From Gemmatimonadales bacterium (GTDB lineage: Bacteria > Gemmatimonadota > Gemmatimonadetes > Gemmatimonadales > GWC2-71-9), in the NCBI GenBank assembly GCA_013003805.1, contig JABDII010000607.1:1-6919 (forward strand): 6,919 nt of DNA, in the 5' to 3' direction. The notes below the pieces were generated by a model. The model was not told the origin of the DNA and did no database searches. It was given only the letters and a program-made list of their open reading frames with translations. Every line of letters starts with the position of its first letter. Positions within the stretch are counted from its first letter, which is position 1. This document shows, piece after piece, positions 1 through 5,793 of the stretch. Made by a program: the position numbers and the translations under genes.

Positions 1-214
1 CCCGTGGATCGGTCTCAACCAGTCGGTCGAGATGGTCTTCCAGGCCCCGGTGGACGTGGAGCATTTGGCCCAGCCAGTCGGCATAGACCTCACGGGGGAG
101 TGTTCCGCGGACCATCATCTGCTGAAACTCGTGCCGCTCCGCCCGGTGATGTTGCTCTGCGGTAGCCGCCTTGAGGGTCGCCATGATGCCGGGCGAGGGG
201 GTCTTGTCGGTCAT
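1..214 (-). CDS. Heme oxygenase-like protein, N-terminal part (runs off the left edge)
   Basis: The reading frame starts at ATG 214 on the minus strand and is open to the window edge, giving the first 71 residues. Residues 14-26 (LKAATAEQHHRAE) align with the proximal heme-ligand helix of heme oxygenases, LKEATKEVHTQAE in human HO-1. This places His22 at the axial heme-ligand position and keeps the following Ala and Glu. The next helices (EFQQMMVRGTLPREVYADWL, then a segment rich in H and E near residues 53-62) also fit the all-helical heme oxygenase-like fold. The family oxidatively opens heme to biliverdin, iron and CO; some members of the fold have other substrates, and most of the protein is missing here. 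A weak ribosome site, GGTGA, sits four bases upstream. The start overlaps the stop of a 36-codon membrane ORF (ATGA), so translation is probably coupled. Fold call is fairly sure; enzymatic activity is inferred. Confidence 0.8.
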   Translation of the reverse strand, partial: MTDKTPSPGIMATLKAATAEQHHRAERHEFQQMMVRGTLPREVYADWLGQMLHVHRGLEDHLDRLVETDPR

Positions 215-321
215 CGAATCACCAAGAGGAGGGCGGGAATGATCAGCCACAGAAGCCCCTTCAAGAGGAAGAATGCAAAGCCAGCCAACCCAAGGTTACG
301 CATCCAGGGAGCCAAGCGCAT
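211..321 (-). CDS. Small single-helix membrane protein coupled to heme oxygenase
   Basis: This minus-strand frame encodes 36 residues from ATG 321, or 30 from an in-frame ATG at 303. From the inner Met it begins MRNLGLAGFAFFLLKGLLWL and continues with another hydrophobic run (IIPALLLVI) before a final Arg. It is almost entirely one transmembrane helix with a basic N-terminus. Its TGA at 213-211 overlaps the ATG of the heme oxygenase gene, which supports real translation and coupling. Neither start has a good ribosome site, so the start is uncertain; the inner Met gives the more typical membrane micro-protein. I recall similar short 'GxAGFxFFLxKGLLWL' proteins in bacterial genomes but cannot name a family. 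Function is unknown; a role in anchoring or regulating its neighbour is speculation. Confidence 0.6.
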   Translation of the reverse strand: MRLAPWMRNLGLAGFAFFLLKGLLWLIIPALLLVIR

Positions 322-325
322 AGTC

Positions 326-338
326 GAGAACCATTCTC
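326..338. repeat. Short inverted repeat between promoter and start of the small ORF
   Basis: GAGAACCATTCTC is a 5-bp perfect inverted repeat around a 3-base centre. It lies just downstream of the predicted minus-strand transcription start and a few bases before ATG 321. It could be a small operator or a leader hairpin. It is short enough to occur by chance. Confidence 0.25.
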
Positions 339-358
339 ATCTAGTTAATAGGCCCCAT

Positions 359-387
359 ATAAATGCCTGGTTTGGATCGCTTGTCAA
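359..387 (-). promoter_or_regulatory. Candidate sigma-70-type promoter for the mini-membrane protein/heme oxygenase genes
   Basis: Read on the minus strand, a perfect TTGACA (387-382) is followed after 17 bases by ATTTAT (364-359), or after 18 by TTTATA. It is one of the few AT-rich spots in this GC-rich window. The predicted transcript would start near 352, about 30 bases before the ATG at 321. The -10 match is only moderate, and the site lies over the first codons of the divergent gene at 363, so opposing expression could interfere. Confidence 0.4.
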
Positions 388-923
388 GCCGTCACCGTAG
401 GGCCCACCCTCCGGGCCGGCTCCTCGCCATCTATGCAGCAGCCATGGTCCTCGGGTATCTCGCCTCCGGCCTGCTCGGGCTCCAACTTGCAGCCCCCGAA
501 GGTTCCCCCCTGGCGGAACCAGCCGCTGCTACCGCGCTGACATTCGCCTTTCGCAGCGACGTCGGGCCAAGTCCCATCTGGCACCGGATCGAGGGGACGA
601 GCACCCACGGATGGCTCGTCCGCCGAGCGTATGTGCGCGGGGTGCACGGGACGGCGGAGGGCACCCGCTATTCGGAACAGGTCCTTAAGGTCGGGTGGCC
701 GTTCACCATGGTGCGCGGGTTCGTCCGCCTCGTGGGCACGGACGAGCGACGCGACGGAGTCCTCGTCGTCCGAGGCGATCCGAGCGCCGGCCCCGTGCGA
801 CTGCTGCCGATACAACCCGTGTGGCCGGGGCTGATCATCAACAGTCTCTGGCTCGCCGCGGTGTTCCTGGCCGTGACAGAACTGGGGAGGCGGTTGGTAG
901 GAGCCCGACGGGCTCCACCCTAA
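363..923 (+). CDS. Hypothetical membrane protein with N- and C-terminal helices
   Basis: The frame encodes 186 residues and no named family was recognised with certainty. A basic N-terminus (RHRRAHPPGR, residues 10-19) precedes a first transmembrane segment at about 20-42. A non-membrane middle of roughly 110 residues follows, then a second transmembrane segment at about 153-173 and a basic tail. The stretch around 110-160 (GWPFTMVRG..., then RLLPIQPVWPGLIINSLWLA) resembles the 'GWP... PLWPGFxINTLFYA' pattern I know from hypothetical membrane proteins, many from Planctomycetes. The predicted topology places both ends in the cytoplasm and the middle domain outside. The start is uncertain: ATG 363 has no ribosome site, and ATG 444 would remove part of the first helix. 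It is divergent from the heme oxygenase unit and 84 bases upstream of another membrane protein gene. Confidence 0.65.
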   Translation: MPGLDRLSSRHRRAHPPGRLLAIYAAAMVLGYLASGLLGLQLAAPEGSPLAEPAAATALTFAFRSDVGPSPIWHRIEGTSTHGWLVRRAYVRGVHGTAEGTRYSEQVLKVGWPFTMVRGFVRLVGTDERRDGVLVVRGDPSAGPVRLLPIQPVWPGLIINSLWLAAVFLAVTELGRRLVGARRAPP

Positions 924-1007
924 GCACAAGGCATTGCGAACTAGCGGCCGCCGGTGAATTGTGCCAGGGTACCGAGTGCCTGAAGCCTCTTCACTGCGAG
1001 GCCGTCT

Positions 1008-1376
1008 ATGGCAATTCTCGTCAGCCTGGTGGGGCTCGCCCTGGTTCTGGTCGGCGTCTTTGGCACCGTGAGCCCGGATCGACTCGCCGACACCGTCCGA
1101 GCGTGGTCGGTCCGAGGACGCTTTCTCACGGTTGTCATCGTGCGTTTGGTCATCGGCGTCACCTTCATCCTTGCGGCGCCCGAAACCAGGTTCCCGACCG
1201 CGATCTTGGTCCTGGGCGTCCTTGTCCTGGTAGCCGCCGTGGCGCTCATGTTCGCGGGCTCGAAGCGGGTCGATGCGCTGATTCAGTGGTGGTTTCGCCA
1301 ATCCAAGGGCTTCACGCGTAGCGGGAGCATGCTGGTGGCGGTACTGGGCGGGGCACTCGTGTACGCCAGCGTATAA
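1008..1376 (+). CDS. Small four-helix membrane protein, hypothetical
   Basis: The protein has 122 residues and is strongly hydrophobic. Segments at about 2-20, 40-58, 62-82 and 107-121 look like transmembrane helices. Between helices 1 and 2 is SPDRLADTVRAW, and between 3 and 4 a polar loop, KRVDALIQWWFRQSKGFTRS. The layout (short helix, 'PDRL...' loop, 'R...LxLGxxxIxAAPxxRFP' in the middle) is one I associate with uncharacterised small integral membrane proteins; no function is known to me. The start is supported by GAGG (998-1001) six bases before the ATG. The next gene begins only 20 bases after the stop, so the two are likely co-transcribed. Confidence 0.75.
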   Translation: MAILVSLVGLALVLVGVFGTVSPDRLADTVRAWSVRGRFLTVVIVRLVIGVTFILAAPETRFPTAILVLGVLVLVAAVALMFAGSKRVDALIQWWFRQSKGFTRSGSMLVAVLGGALVYASV

Positions 1377-1396
1377 CCGATTGCTGCGGAGACAGC

Positions 1397-1900
1397 ATGG
1401 CGGCCGAAGTCAGCAACATACATGAACGACTCCTCCCGCGACCCCTTTCAGAGGTCGGCGGCGTCCTCGACTCCCTTTCAACCGAGACCGACCGCCTCTG
1501 GCCCAACGACCATTGGCCCGCGATGCGGTTCGACCGTCCGCTTGAGGTTGGTGCCAGTGGGGGGCATGGCCCGATTCGCTATGTGGTCGACGGCTACGAG
1601 GCCGGGCGCCGGGTGCGCTTTCGTTTCACCGCCCCGCAAGGGTTCATCGGGCACCATGGCTTTGAGCTCGAGCCGACCGAGTCCGGGGATGTTATCCTGC
1701 GGCATGAACTCCGCATGACCACGCATGGTCCGGCACTCATCACCTGGCCGCTCCTATACCGCCCGCTTCATGACGCGCTGATCGAAGACGCCCTTACCAA
1801 GGCCCAGGCACAGCTTCACCTTCCGGCCCTCCGACGTCCGTGGTCGCGCTGGGTCAGGTTCCTGCGTCGCGTGGTGGTGAGGCGACGGCCCGCTCACTAG
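1397..1900 (+). CDS. SRPBCC (START/polyketide cyclase-like) family protein
   Basis: The 167-residue protein has the size and pattern of a single SRPBCC helix-grip domain. An N-terminal strand and helix (ERLLPRPLSEVGGVLDSL) is followed by DRLWPNDHWPAMRFDRPL, then by a glycine-rich turn (GASGGHGPIRY). Antiparallel strands come next, VVDGYEAGRRVRFRFT and FELEPTESGDVILRHEL. The long C-terminal helix, LLYRPLHDALIEDALTKAQ, is typical of the fold. A basic tail (RRVVVRRRP) ends the protein. Members bind hydrophobic ligands in a deep pocket; the ligand cannot be told here. GGAGA four bases before the ATG gives a good ribosome site. It follows the membrane protein gene by 20 bases and probably shares its transcript. 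Confidence 0.75.
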   Translation: MAAEVSNIHERLLPRPLSEVGGVLDSLSTETDRLWPNDHWPAMRFDRPLEVGASGGHGPIRYVVDGYEAGRRVRFRFTAPQGFIGHHGFELEPTESGDVILRHELRMTTHGPALITWPLLYRPLHDALIEDALTKAQAQLHLPALRRPWSRWVRFLRRVVVRRRPAH

Positions 1901-1963
1901 CGACCGGACCTCCGAGTCCCCATCCCTAGTAGCCAGGCCAGATTCGTAGAAGGGAAGACGGCC

Positions 1964-2361
1964 ATGAGCACACACGCAGCACCCACCTTCCGGGTGAAGA
2001 CGTGGGATGAGCAGGCATTCAGCGAGGTCGTTGACGGTCCCAAGCTCACGCGAGTGAGTGTGACCAAGTCCTTCCGCGGCGATGTAGAGGGCGAGGGAAC
2101 CTTGGAGTATTTGATGGTGTACCATGCGAACGGCTCGGCCAGCCTCAATGGCCTCGAGCGCGTGGTCGGCCGGATCGGTGGCCCGATCGGGCAGCTTCGT
2201 GCTGCAACATGCCGGCACTTCGAGGCGGGTGTCGCCAAGGCGACTGGGTCGTGGTACCGGGCTCGGGCACCGGAAATTTGCAGGGCCTCCGAGGCGAGGG
2301 CGGGTTCGCGTCCGCCCATGCGGATCAGTACCCCATGACCCTCGATTACGAGATCGAGTGA
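1964..2361 (+). pseudogene. DUF3224 family gene interrupted by three single-base indels
   Basis: The gene begins in frame at ATG 1964 (AAGGGAAG upstream) with FRVKTWDEQ, then SFRGDVEGEGTLEYLM and LERVVGRIGG, the usual DUF3224 pattern. The family match then jumps frames. RSGSFVLQHAG is read from 2184 after one extra C in the CCC at 2182-2184. FEAGVAK is read from 2219 after one base is missing near 2217-2218. GDWVVVPGSGTGNLQGLRGE is read from about 2240 after one G is missing near 2239-2241, ending EIE-TGA at 2359-2361. The reconstructed protein is about 132 residues, the normal family length, with the hallmark GSFVLQH and PGSGTG motifs intact. As written, frame one ends at 2338 with an unrelated tail. 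Either a recently decayed gene or sequencing/assembly indels. Family function is unknown (a small lipocalin-like barrel is likely). Confidence 0.8.
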
Positions 2362-2392
2362 CCGCCGTTCTCGCGCCTCTCTTCCCATCGCG

Positions 2393-3205
2393 ATGACCTC
2401 GGAGCGCCGCCGCCCCACGCTCATAGGCCTGCCCTACGACGCCAGTTCGTCGTTCCAGCGCGGGGCGGCGGACGCGCCCCCCCTCATTCGTGCGGCACTC
2501 GCATCCCCGGCATCAAACGCATGGAGCGAGCTGGGGATCGAGACAGGAGGAGTGACGGCCCTGGCCGATGCCGGCGACCTCGAGCTTCCCCCGACTGGCG
2601 CGGCGCGTACCATGATCGAGGCCGGCGTCCGCCGCGTCCTCGATCAAGATGGGCGCCCAATCGCCCTCGGTGGCGACCACTCGGTGACCTACCCCATTCT
2701 CCGCGCCATCCGCCCAGGCTGGCCTGACCTCACGATCGTGCACCTCGACGCCCATCCCGATCTGTATCCGGAATTCGACGGCGATCCCTTTTCGCACGCA
2801 TGTCCCTTCGCCAGGATCATGGAGGAGAGGCTGACGGACCGTCTGGTTCAAGTCGGGATCCGAACGATGAACGAGATGCAGCGCATAGAGGCCGAGCGTC
2901 ATGGTGTCGAGGTGATCGACATGCCGGCCTGGGCCGGCGGGCAGCGGCCCCATATCCGCGGTCCAGTGTACGTCTCCGTCGATATCGACGTCTTGGATCC
3001 CGCCTTTGCGCCCGGTGTATCCCATCGCGAGCCGGGAGGACTATCGGTACGCGAGGTGCTGACCCTGCTTCAGTCGCTTCCATCCCCTGTGGTCGGCGCC
3101 GACATCGTCGAGTTCAACCCGACGCAGGATCCGAGTGGGTTAACGGCGTCTGTCTGCGCCAAGCTGGTGAAGGAACTCGCGGGTCACATGCTCGCAGGCA
3201 ATTAG
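2393..3205 (+). CDS. Ureohydrolase (arginase/agmatinase family), plant-arginase-like
   Basis: The 270-residue protein carries all the manganese-site motifs of the family: GGDHS (93-97), DAHPD (119-123) and SVDIDVLDP (195-203). These supply the six ligands His96, Asp119, His121, Asp123, Asp197 and Asp199. The family hydrolyses guanidino groups and releases urea, for example arginine to ornithine or agmatine to putrescine, in the cytoplasm. Several stretches closely match the arginases of plant mitochondria as I remember them: HLDAHPDLY, SHACPFARIMEE, LVQVGIR, DPAFAPGVSHREPGGLS and VVGADIVEFNP. The fungal/animal arginase 'GTP' loop is not present. Substrate (arginine, agmatine or another guanidino compound) cannot be fixed from sequence. 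ATG 2393 has no clear ribosome site; no better in-frame start exists before the upstream stop at 2336. It lies 31 bases after the DUF3224 gene and converges on the next gene. Confidence 0.9.
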   Translation: MTSERRRPTLIGLPYDASSSFQRGAADAPPLIRAALASPASNAWSELGIETGGVTALADAGDLELPPTGAARTMIEAGVRRVLDQDGRPIALGGDHSVTYPILRAIRPGWPDLTIVHLDAHPDLYPEFDGDPFSHACPFARIMEERLTDRLVQVGIRTMNEMQRIEAERHGVEVIDMPAWAGGQRPHIRGPVYVSVDIDVLDPAFAPGVSHREPGGLSVREVLTLLQSLPSPVVGADIVEFNPTQDPSGLTASVCAKLVKELAGHMLAGN

Positions 3206-3221
3206 GCTACCGCGAGGGTCT

Positions 3222-3647
3222 TTATCGGCGTTGTACCGTGAAGATCTTGTTCACGATCTTCCACTCCCCACCGATTTTGAGGAGCTGCATATAGTCGGTG
3301 ATCAGCGCGCCGGGATAGTCGAGTTCCAGTTTGGCGACCCCAGCGTCGCCGGTGTAGCCAATGCTGACCACGCGGCGACGGCGGTCGCTCTCGTCCTCGG
3401 CGGGGGAGCCGCCCATGCCACCGAGATATGCCTCCAGCGCGCGCGTGCTATACTGCCCTTCCCGAATGAACTGGAGCCGGGCACTCTGGTGGAACGCGCG
3501 GGTCATCACGCGGGGGTCGCCAGTTGCGTGGCCGTCGAGATAGTGTTGGACTGCCTGCTCGATACCCGCAATGTCAGGGTCCGGCGACCCGGAGGGGAGG
3601 GCCGACAAGACAAAGATGAGTGGGAGAATCAAGAGAGTGCGCTTCAT
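3222..3647 (-). CDS. Secreted lumazine-binding/NTF2-like protein
   Basis: I chose ATG 3647 because GGAG lies seven bases upstream and it starts a clean signal peptide (MKRTLLILPLIFVLSALPSG). The frame is open further upstream to 3701, but that extension is polar and unlike a leader. The mature part, about 120 residues, has the helix IEQAVQHYLDGHATGDP, then MTRAFHQSARLQFIREGQYS, LEAYLGGM, a strand VVSIGYTGDAGVAKLELDYPG and the C-terminal TDYMQLLKIGGEWKIVNKIF. This is the pattern of the putative lumazine-binding (NTF2-like cone) family. Its ligand and role are unknown; NTF2-like folds serve as small-molecule binders or enzymes. It is transcribed toward the ureohydrolase gene (16 bases between stops) and away from the VOC gene. 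Confidence 0.8.
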   Translation of the reverse strand: MKRTLLILPLIFVLSALPSGSPDPDIAGIEQAVQHYLDGHATGDPRVMTRAFHQSARLQFIREGQYSTRALEAYLGGMGGSPAEDESDRRRRVVSIGYTGDAGVAKLELDYPGALITDYMQLLKIGGEWKIVNKIFTVQRR

Positions 3648-3791
3648 TGTCCGGCTCCGTTCGAACGGGTCAGCGTTCCCTTCACGTGATGCCACCGACA
3701 CATACTAGCCCTGCGGCTCGAAAACCCACAATATGATATCGATCTACTCGTGCACATTGGCAGCTCGACACCTCCACGGCAAGGAGACAGC
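3648..3791. promoter_or_regulatory. Divergent intergenic region with weak promoter candidates on both strands
   Basis: These 144 bases separate the leftward NTF2-like gene from the rightward VOC gene cluster and must hold both promoters if each is transcribed separately. On the minus strand, TTGTGG (3731-3726) and TAGTAT (3707-3702) are 18 bases apart and would start a message near 3695. On the plus strand, TATGAT (3732-3737) is a good -10 match but no matching -35 box is seen. The AT-rich stretch 3719-3745, with overlapping GATATC and ATCGAT palindromes, is the likeliest control site. No known operator was recognised. Confidence 0.3.
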
Positions 3792-4163
3792 ATGAATCTC
3801 GGCGCATTCTCGATCAGCTTGACTGTCAAAGACCTCCAGGCATCACGCACATTCTATGAGAAACTCGGTTTCGAGGTGACCGGAGGAGGGACCGAGCAAC
3901 ACTACCTGATCCTCAAGAACGGGGAGAGCATCATCGGTCTTTTCCACGGAATGTTCGAGAAGAACATTCTCACCTTCAACCCGGGGCTGACCAATCGCAT
4001 GGAGCGTCTGGATGAATTCACCGACGTGCGTGAGATCCAACGCCGTCTGAAGCAGGAAGGCCTAGACCTGACTACGGAGGCCGACGAGAACACGACTGGT
4101 GCTGCAAGCCTCACGCTGACCGACCCCGATGGGAATCCGATCCTGATCGATCAGTTCTTTTGA
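3792..4163 (+). CDS. VOC superfamily (glyoxalase-like) protein
   Basis: The 123-residue protein has one pair of beta-alpha-beta-beta-beta modules of the vicinal oxygen chelate fold. The first is AFSISLTVKDLQASRTFYEK with LGFEV. The middle is YLILKNGESIIGLFHGMFEKN, and the end is ASLTLTDPDGNPILIDQFF (about 106-123). ATG 3792 is preceded by AGGAGA, a strong ribosome site, so the longer in-frame start at 3750 is unlikely. The first strand has Ser where catalytic glyoxalases have a metal-binding His, and the last strand has Ile-Asp rather than the usual Glu ligand pattern. It may therefore be a binding protein or bind metal differently. It heads the rightward gene cluster; the creatininase-like gene starts 31 bases after its stop. 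Substrate unknown. Confidence 0.85.
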   Translation: MNLGAFSISLTVKDLQASRTFYEKLGFEVTGGGTEQHYLILKNGESIIGLFHGMFEKNILTFNPGLTNRMERLDEFTDVREIQRRLKQEGLDLTTEADENTTGAASLTLTDPDGNPILIDQFF

Positions 4164-4194
4164 GATTCAGCCGAACCTCGACGCGGAGCGTACC

Positions 4195-5034
4195 GTGCGC
4201 ATCACTACGATTGGGATGATCGGGATCCTAACGACGCTCACCCTGGCGGTGCCTGTGCCCGGGCAGGCACAGGGCGCGTTTCTCGGTGACCTCCCCTGGC
4301 CCGACGCAGACCGACGACTACGCGAGGCGCCACTTGTCGTCGTGCCGTTTGGCGCCGGAGCGAAGGAACACGGCCCGCACCTTCCGCTAAACTCCGACGC
4401 CGTGGTCATGGAGTATCTCTGTCGGCAGGCGGTGGACTCGACCGGCGCGATCGTCGCCCCCGCGATCTTGCACGGCTGGTTTCCTCCATTCAGGGGTTGG
4501 CCCGGTACGGAAGTGTCCGATCCGGAGGTCTTTCGACGATATGTCTATGAGGTGGCACGTTCGTTAGTCTCGCAGGGAGCCAAGCGCATCGTCTTCCTGA
4601 ATACCGGGATTCGTACGGCAACCGGGCTGCCGCTCGCTATCGCGGCAAGGGAACTCCGGGTAGAGACCGGTACCCCCACCCTGGTCATCTCCTGGGACGA
4701 TCTCGAGACCGACGAGACCGAGGCGCTCACCGAGCAGCGCGCTGGTGGACACGCCGACGAAATCGAGACGTCGATCCACCTGTACCTCCAGCCGGACTTG
4801 GTGCACATGGAGCGGGCAACGCCTGCGTTTGGGACAGGACGACAAGCGTATCCCGGGTACGCACCGGGGGTGTTTTCCCGAAATGAGAAGGACCCGGCGT
4901 TCTCGACGACCGGTCATTTCGGTGACCCGACCCTGGCCACCAAGGAGAAGGGCAAGGAAGCATTGCGGATCATGACGGCCGAGTGGTTGAAGGCGCTTCG
5001 AGGTTTCGCCAACTCACCGCTCCGTTCACCCTGA
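4195..5034 (+). CDS. Exported creatininase-family protein with altered metal-site motifs
   Basis: The frame uses a GTG start with GGAG six bases upstream and encodes 279 residues. Residues 1-25 form a signal peptide (basic start, hydrophobic core to about 19, VPGQA at the cleavage region), so the enzyme is predicted to be periplasmic or secreted. The creatininase domain shows VVVPFGAGAKEHGPHLPLNSD (about 48-68 overall) and GGHADEIETSIHLYLQPDLV in the C-terminal half. The family hydrolyses cyclic or linear amides such as creatinine at a two-metal centre. Compared with the usual EQHGPHLP, a Lys is at the first acid position, with Glu58 next to it. The usual NGHGGN segment reads LNTGIRT, without its metal-binding His. 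I have the impression that an exported subfamily shares this pattern. The substrate is unknown; creatinine itself is unlikely. Confidence 0.85.
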   Translation: MRITTIGMIGILTTLTLAVPVPGQAQGAFLGDLPWPDADRRLREAPLVVVPFGAGAKEHGPHLPLNSDAVVMEYLCRQAVDSTGAIVAPAILHGWFPPFRGWPGTEVSDPEVFRRYVYEVARSLVSQGAKRIVFLNTGIRTATGLPLAIAARELRVETGTPTLVISWDDLETDETEALTEQRAGGHADEIETSIHLYLQPDLVHMERATPAFGTGRQAYPGYAPGVFSRNEKDPAFSTTGHFGDPTLATKEKGKEALRIMTAEWLKALRGFANSPLRSP

Positions 5035-5053
5035 TCAGACCACGGGAAAGCCC

Positions 5054-5347
5054 ATGTGTAGGAATATCAAGACACTGTTCAACTTCGATCCGCCTGCATC
5101 GGAAGACGAGATCCGGGCAGCCTCGCTTCAGTTCGTCCGCAAGCTGAGCGGATTCACCAAACCCTCTCAGGTGAACGAAGCGGCCTTCAATCGTGCAGTG
5201 GACGACGTCACTCGCGTCGCTCGTGGCTTACTCGCATCGCTCACGACGAAGGCCGGGCCCCGCAACCGGGAGGTAGAAGCAGCCAAGGCTCGGGTGCGCT
5301 CAGCCCGGCGGTTCGGCCGTCCGCCGGTTGGACCGGCTCGGTCATGA
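5054..5347 (+). CDS. DUF2277 family protein
   Basis: The 97-residue protein begins MCRNIKTLFNFDPPASEDEI and continues IRAASLQFVRKLSGFTKPS, VNEAAFNRAVDDV and PRNREVEAAKARVRSARRFG. This is the highly conserved pattern of DUF2277, a short family of unknown function in many bacteria. Most of it is predicted helical, and the second-position Cys and Arg are characteristic. The tail after RRFG is Pro-rich and looks non-conserved. GGGAAAG lies a few bases before ATG 5054. It starts 19 bases after the creatininase-like gene, and its TGA overlaps the ATG of the next gene by four bases (ATGA at 5344-5347). Known neighbours in other genomes could not be checked here. Confidence 0.92.
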   Translation: MCRNIKTLFNFDPPASEDEIRAASLQFVRKLSGFTKPSQVNEAAFNRAVDDVTRVARGLLASLTTKAGPRNREVEAAKARVRSARRFGRPPVGPARS

Positions 5348-5793
5348 GCGGGGATGGGTTTCGCGTGGACCAGATCGACCACGTGGAGGTCTTCGTACCG
5401 GACCGGCGCGAAGCGGCAGACTGGTATCACCGGGTGCTCGGTTGCGAAATCATACCGGAATACGCCGAGTGGTCCGACGATCCCCGCGGCCCCCTGATGA
5501 TCTCTCCCGACGGCGGGGCGACCAAGCTGGCGTTGTTCCGAGGCGAGCCTCAAGGGGCAAGGCCGACGGCCGGCTTCCATCTCGTTGCCTTTCGCGTAGA
5601 TGGTCCCGCGTTCATGGAGTTTCTCGCGCGAGCGAGCGAGCTCGGTCTGAAGGATGTTCGGGGGGAACCGCTCACACAGGAGTCAGGCGTAGATCACGGG
5701 AAGGCATACTCCGTGTACTTCACCGACCCATACGGGCACCGGTTGGAAGTAACGAGCTACCAACATGAGGCTATCAGGCAAGCGCTGAAATAG
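5344..5793 (+). CDS. VOC superfamily protein (glyoxalase/bleomycin resistance/dioxygenase fold)
   Basis: The 149-residue protein shows both modules of the fold. IDHVEVFVPDRREAADWYHR with VLGCEI is the first strand-helix-strand. GGATKLALFRGEP follows, then GFHLVAFRVDGPAFMEFLAR, and the end is VYFTDPYGHRLEVTSY. His13, His79 and Glu135 occupy positions that bind metal in catalytic VOC enzymes, unlike the VOC protein encoded upstream in the cluster, so metal-dependent chemistry is plausible. Substrate is unknown; the superfamily spans glyoxalases, dioxygenases and antibiotic-binding proteins. Its ATG overlaps the stop of the DUF2277 gene, and its TAG shares one base with the GTG of the glycosylase gene, so translation of all three is probably coupled. 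Confidence 0.88.
   Translation: MSGDGFRVDQIDHVEVFVPDRREAADWYHRVLGCEIIPEYAEWSDDPRGPLMISPDGGATKLALFRGEPQGARPTAGFHLVAFRVDGPAFMEFLARASELGLKDVRGEPLTQESGVDHGKAYSVYFTDPYGHRLEVTSYQHEAIRQALK

Noticed and set aside
239..400. Plus-strand frame from ATG 239 with a strong AGGAGG-like ribosome site (225-233)
   Set aside because: The 53-residue product has no recognisable pattern and is antisense to the hydrophobic micro-protein that couples to heme oxygenase. The ribosome-site match is the complement of that gene's CTCCTC codons.
384..1301. Long minus-strand open frame of 305 codons across the two membrane protein genes
   Set aside because: Its protein is highly polar and low in complexity, rich in D, E, R, G and P, with no family pattern. 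It is the expected antisense shadow of GC-rich genes with good membrane topology and a ribosome site on the other strand.
1964..2361. Programmed ribosomal frameshifting in the DUF3224 gene
   Set aside because: Three separate shifts in both directions within 60 bases, without slippery heptamers or stimulatory hairpins, are not plausible as programmed events. Indel error or gene decay explains it better.
1754..2424. Minus-strand frames of 154 and 175 codons opposite the SRPBCC and DUF3224 genes
   Set aside because: No family pattern, poor composition, and both lie opposite genes with recognisable domains.
3231..3689. Plus-strand frame opposite the lumazine-binding-like gene
   Set aside because: The minus strand gives a signal peptide, ribosome site and family motifs; the plus frame gives none of these.
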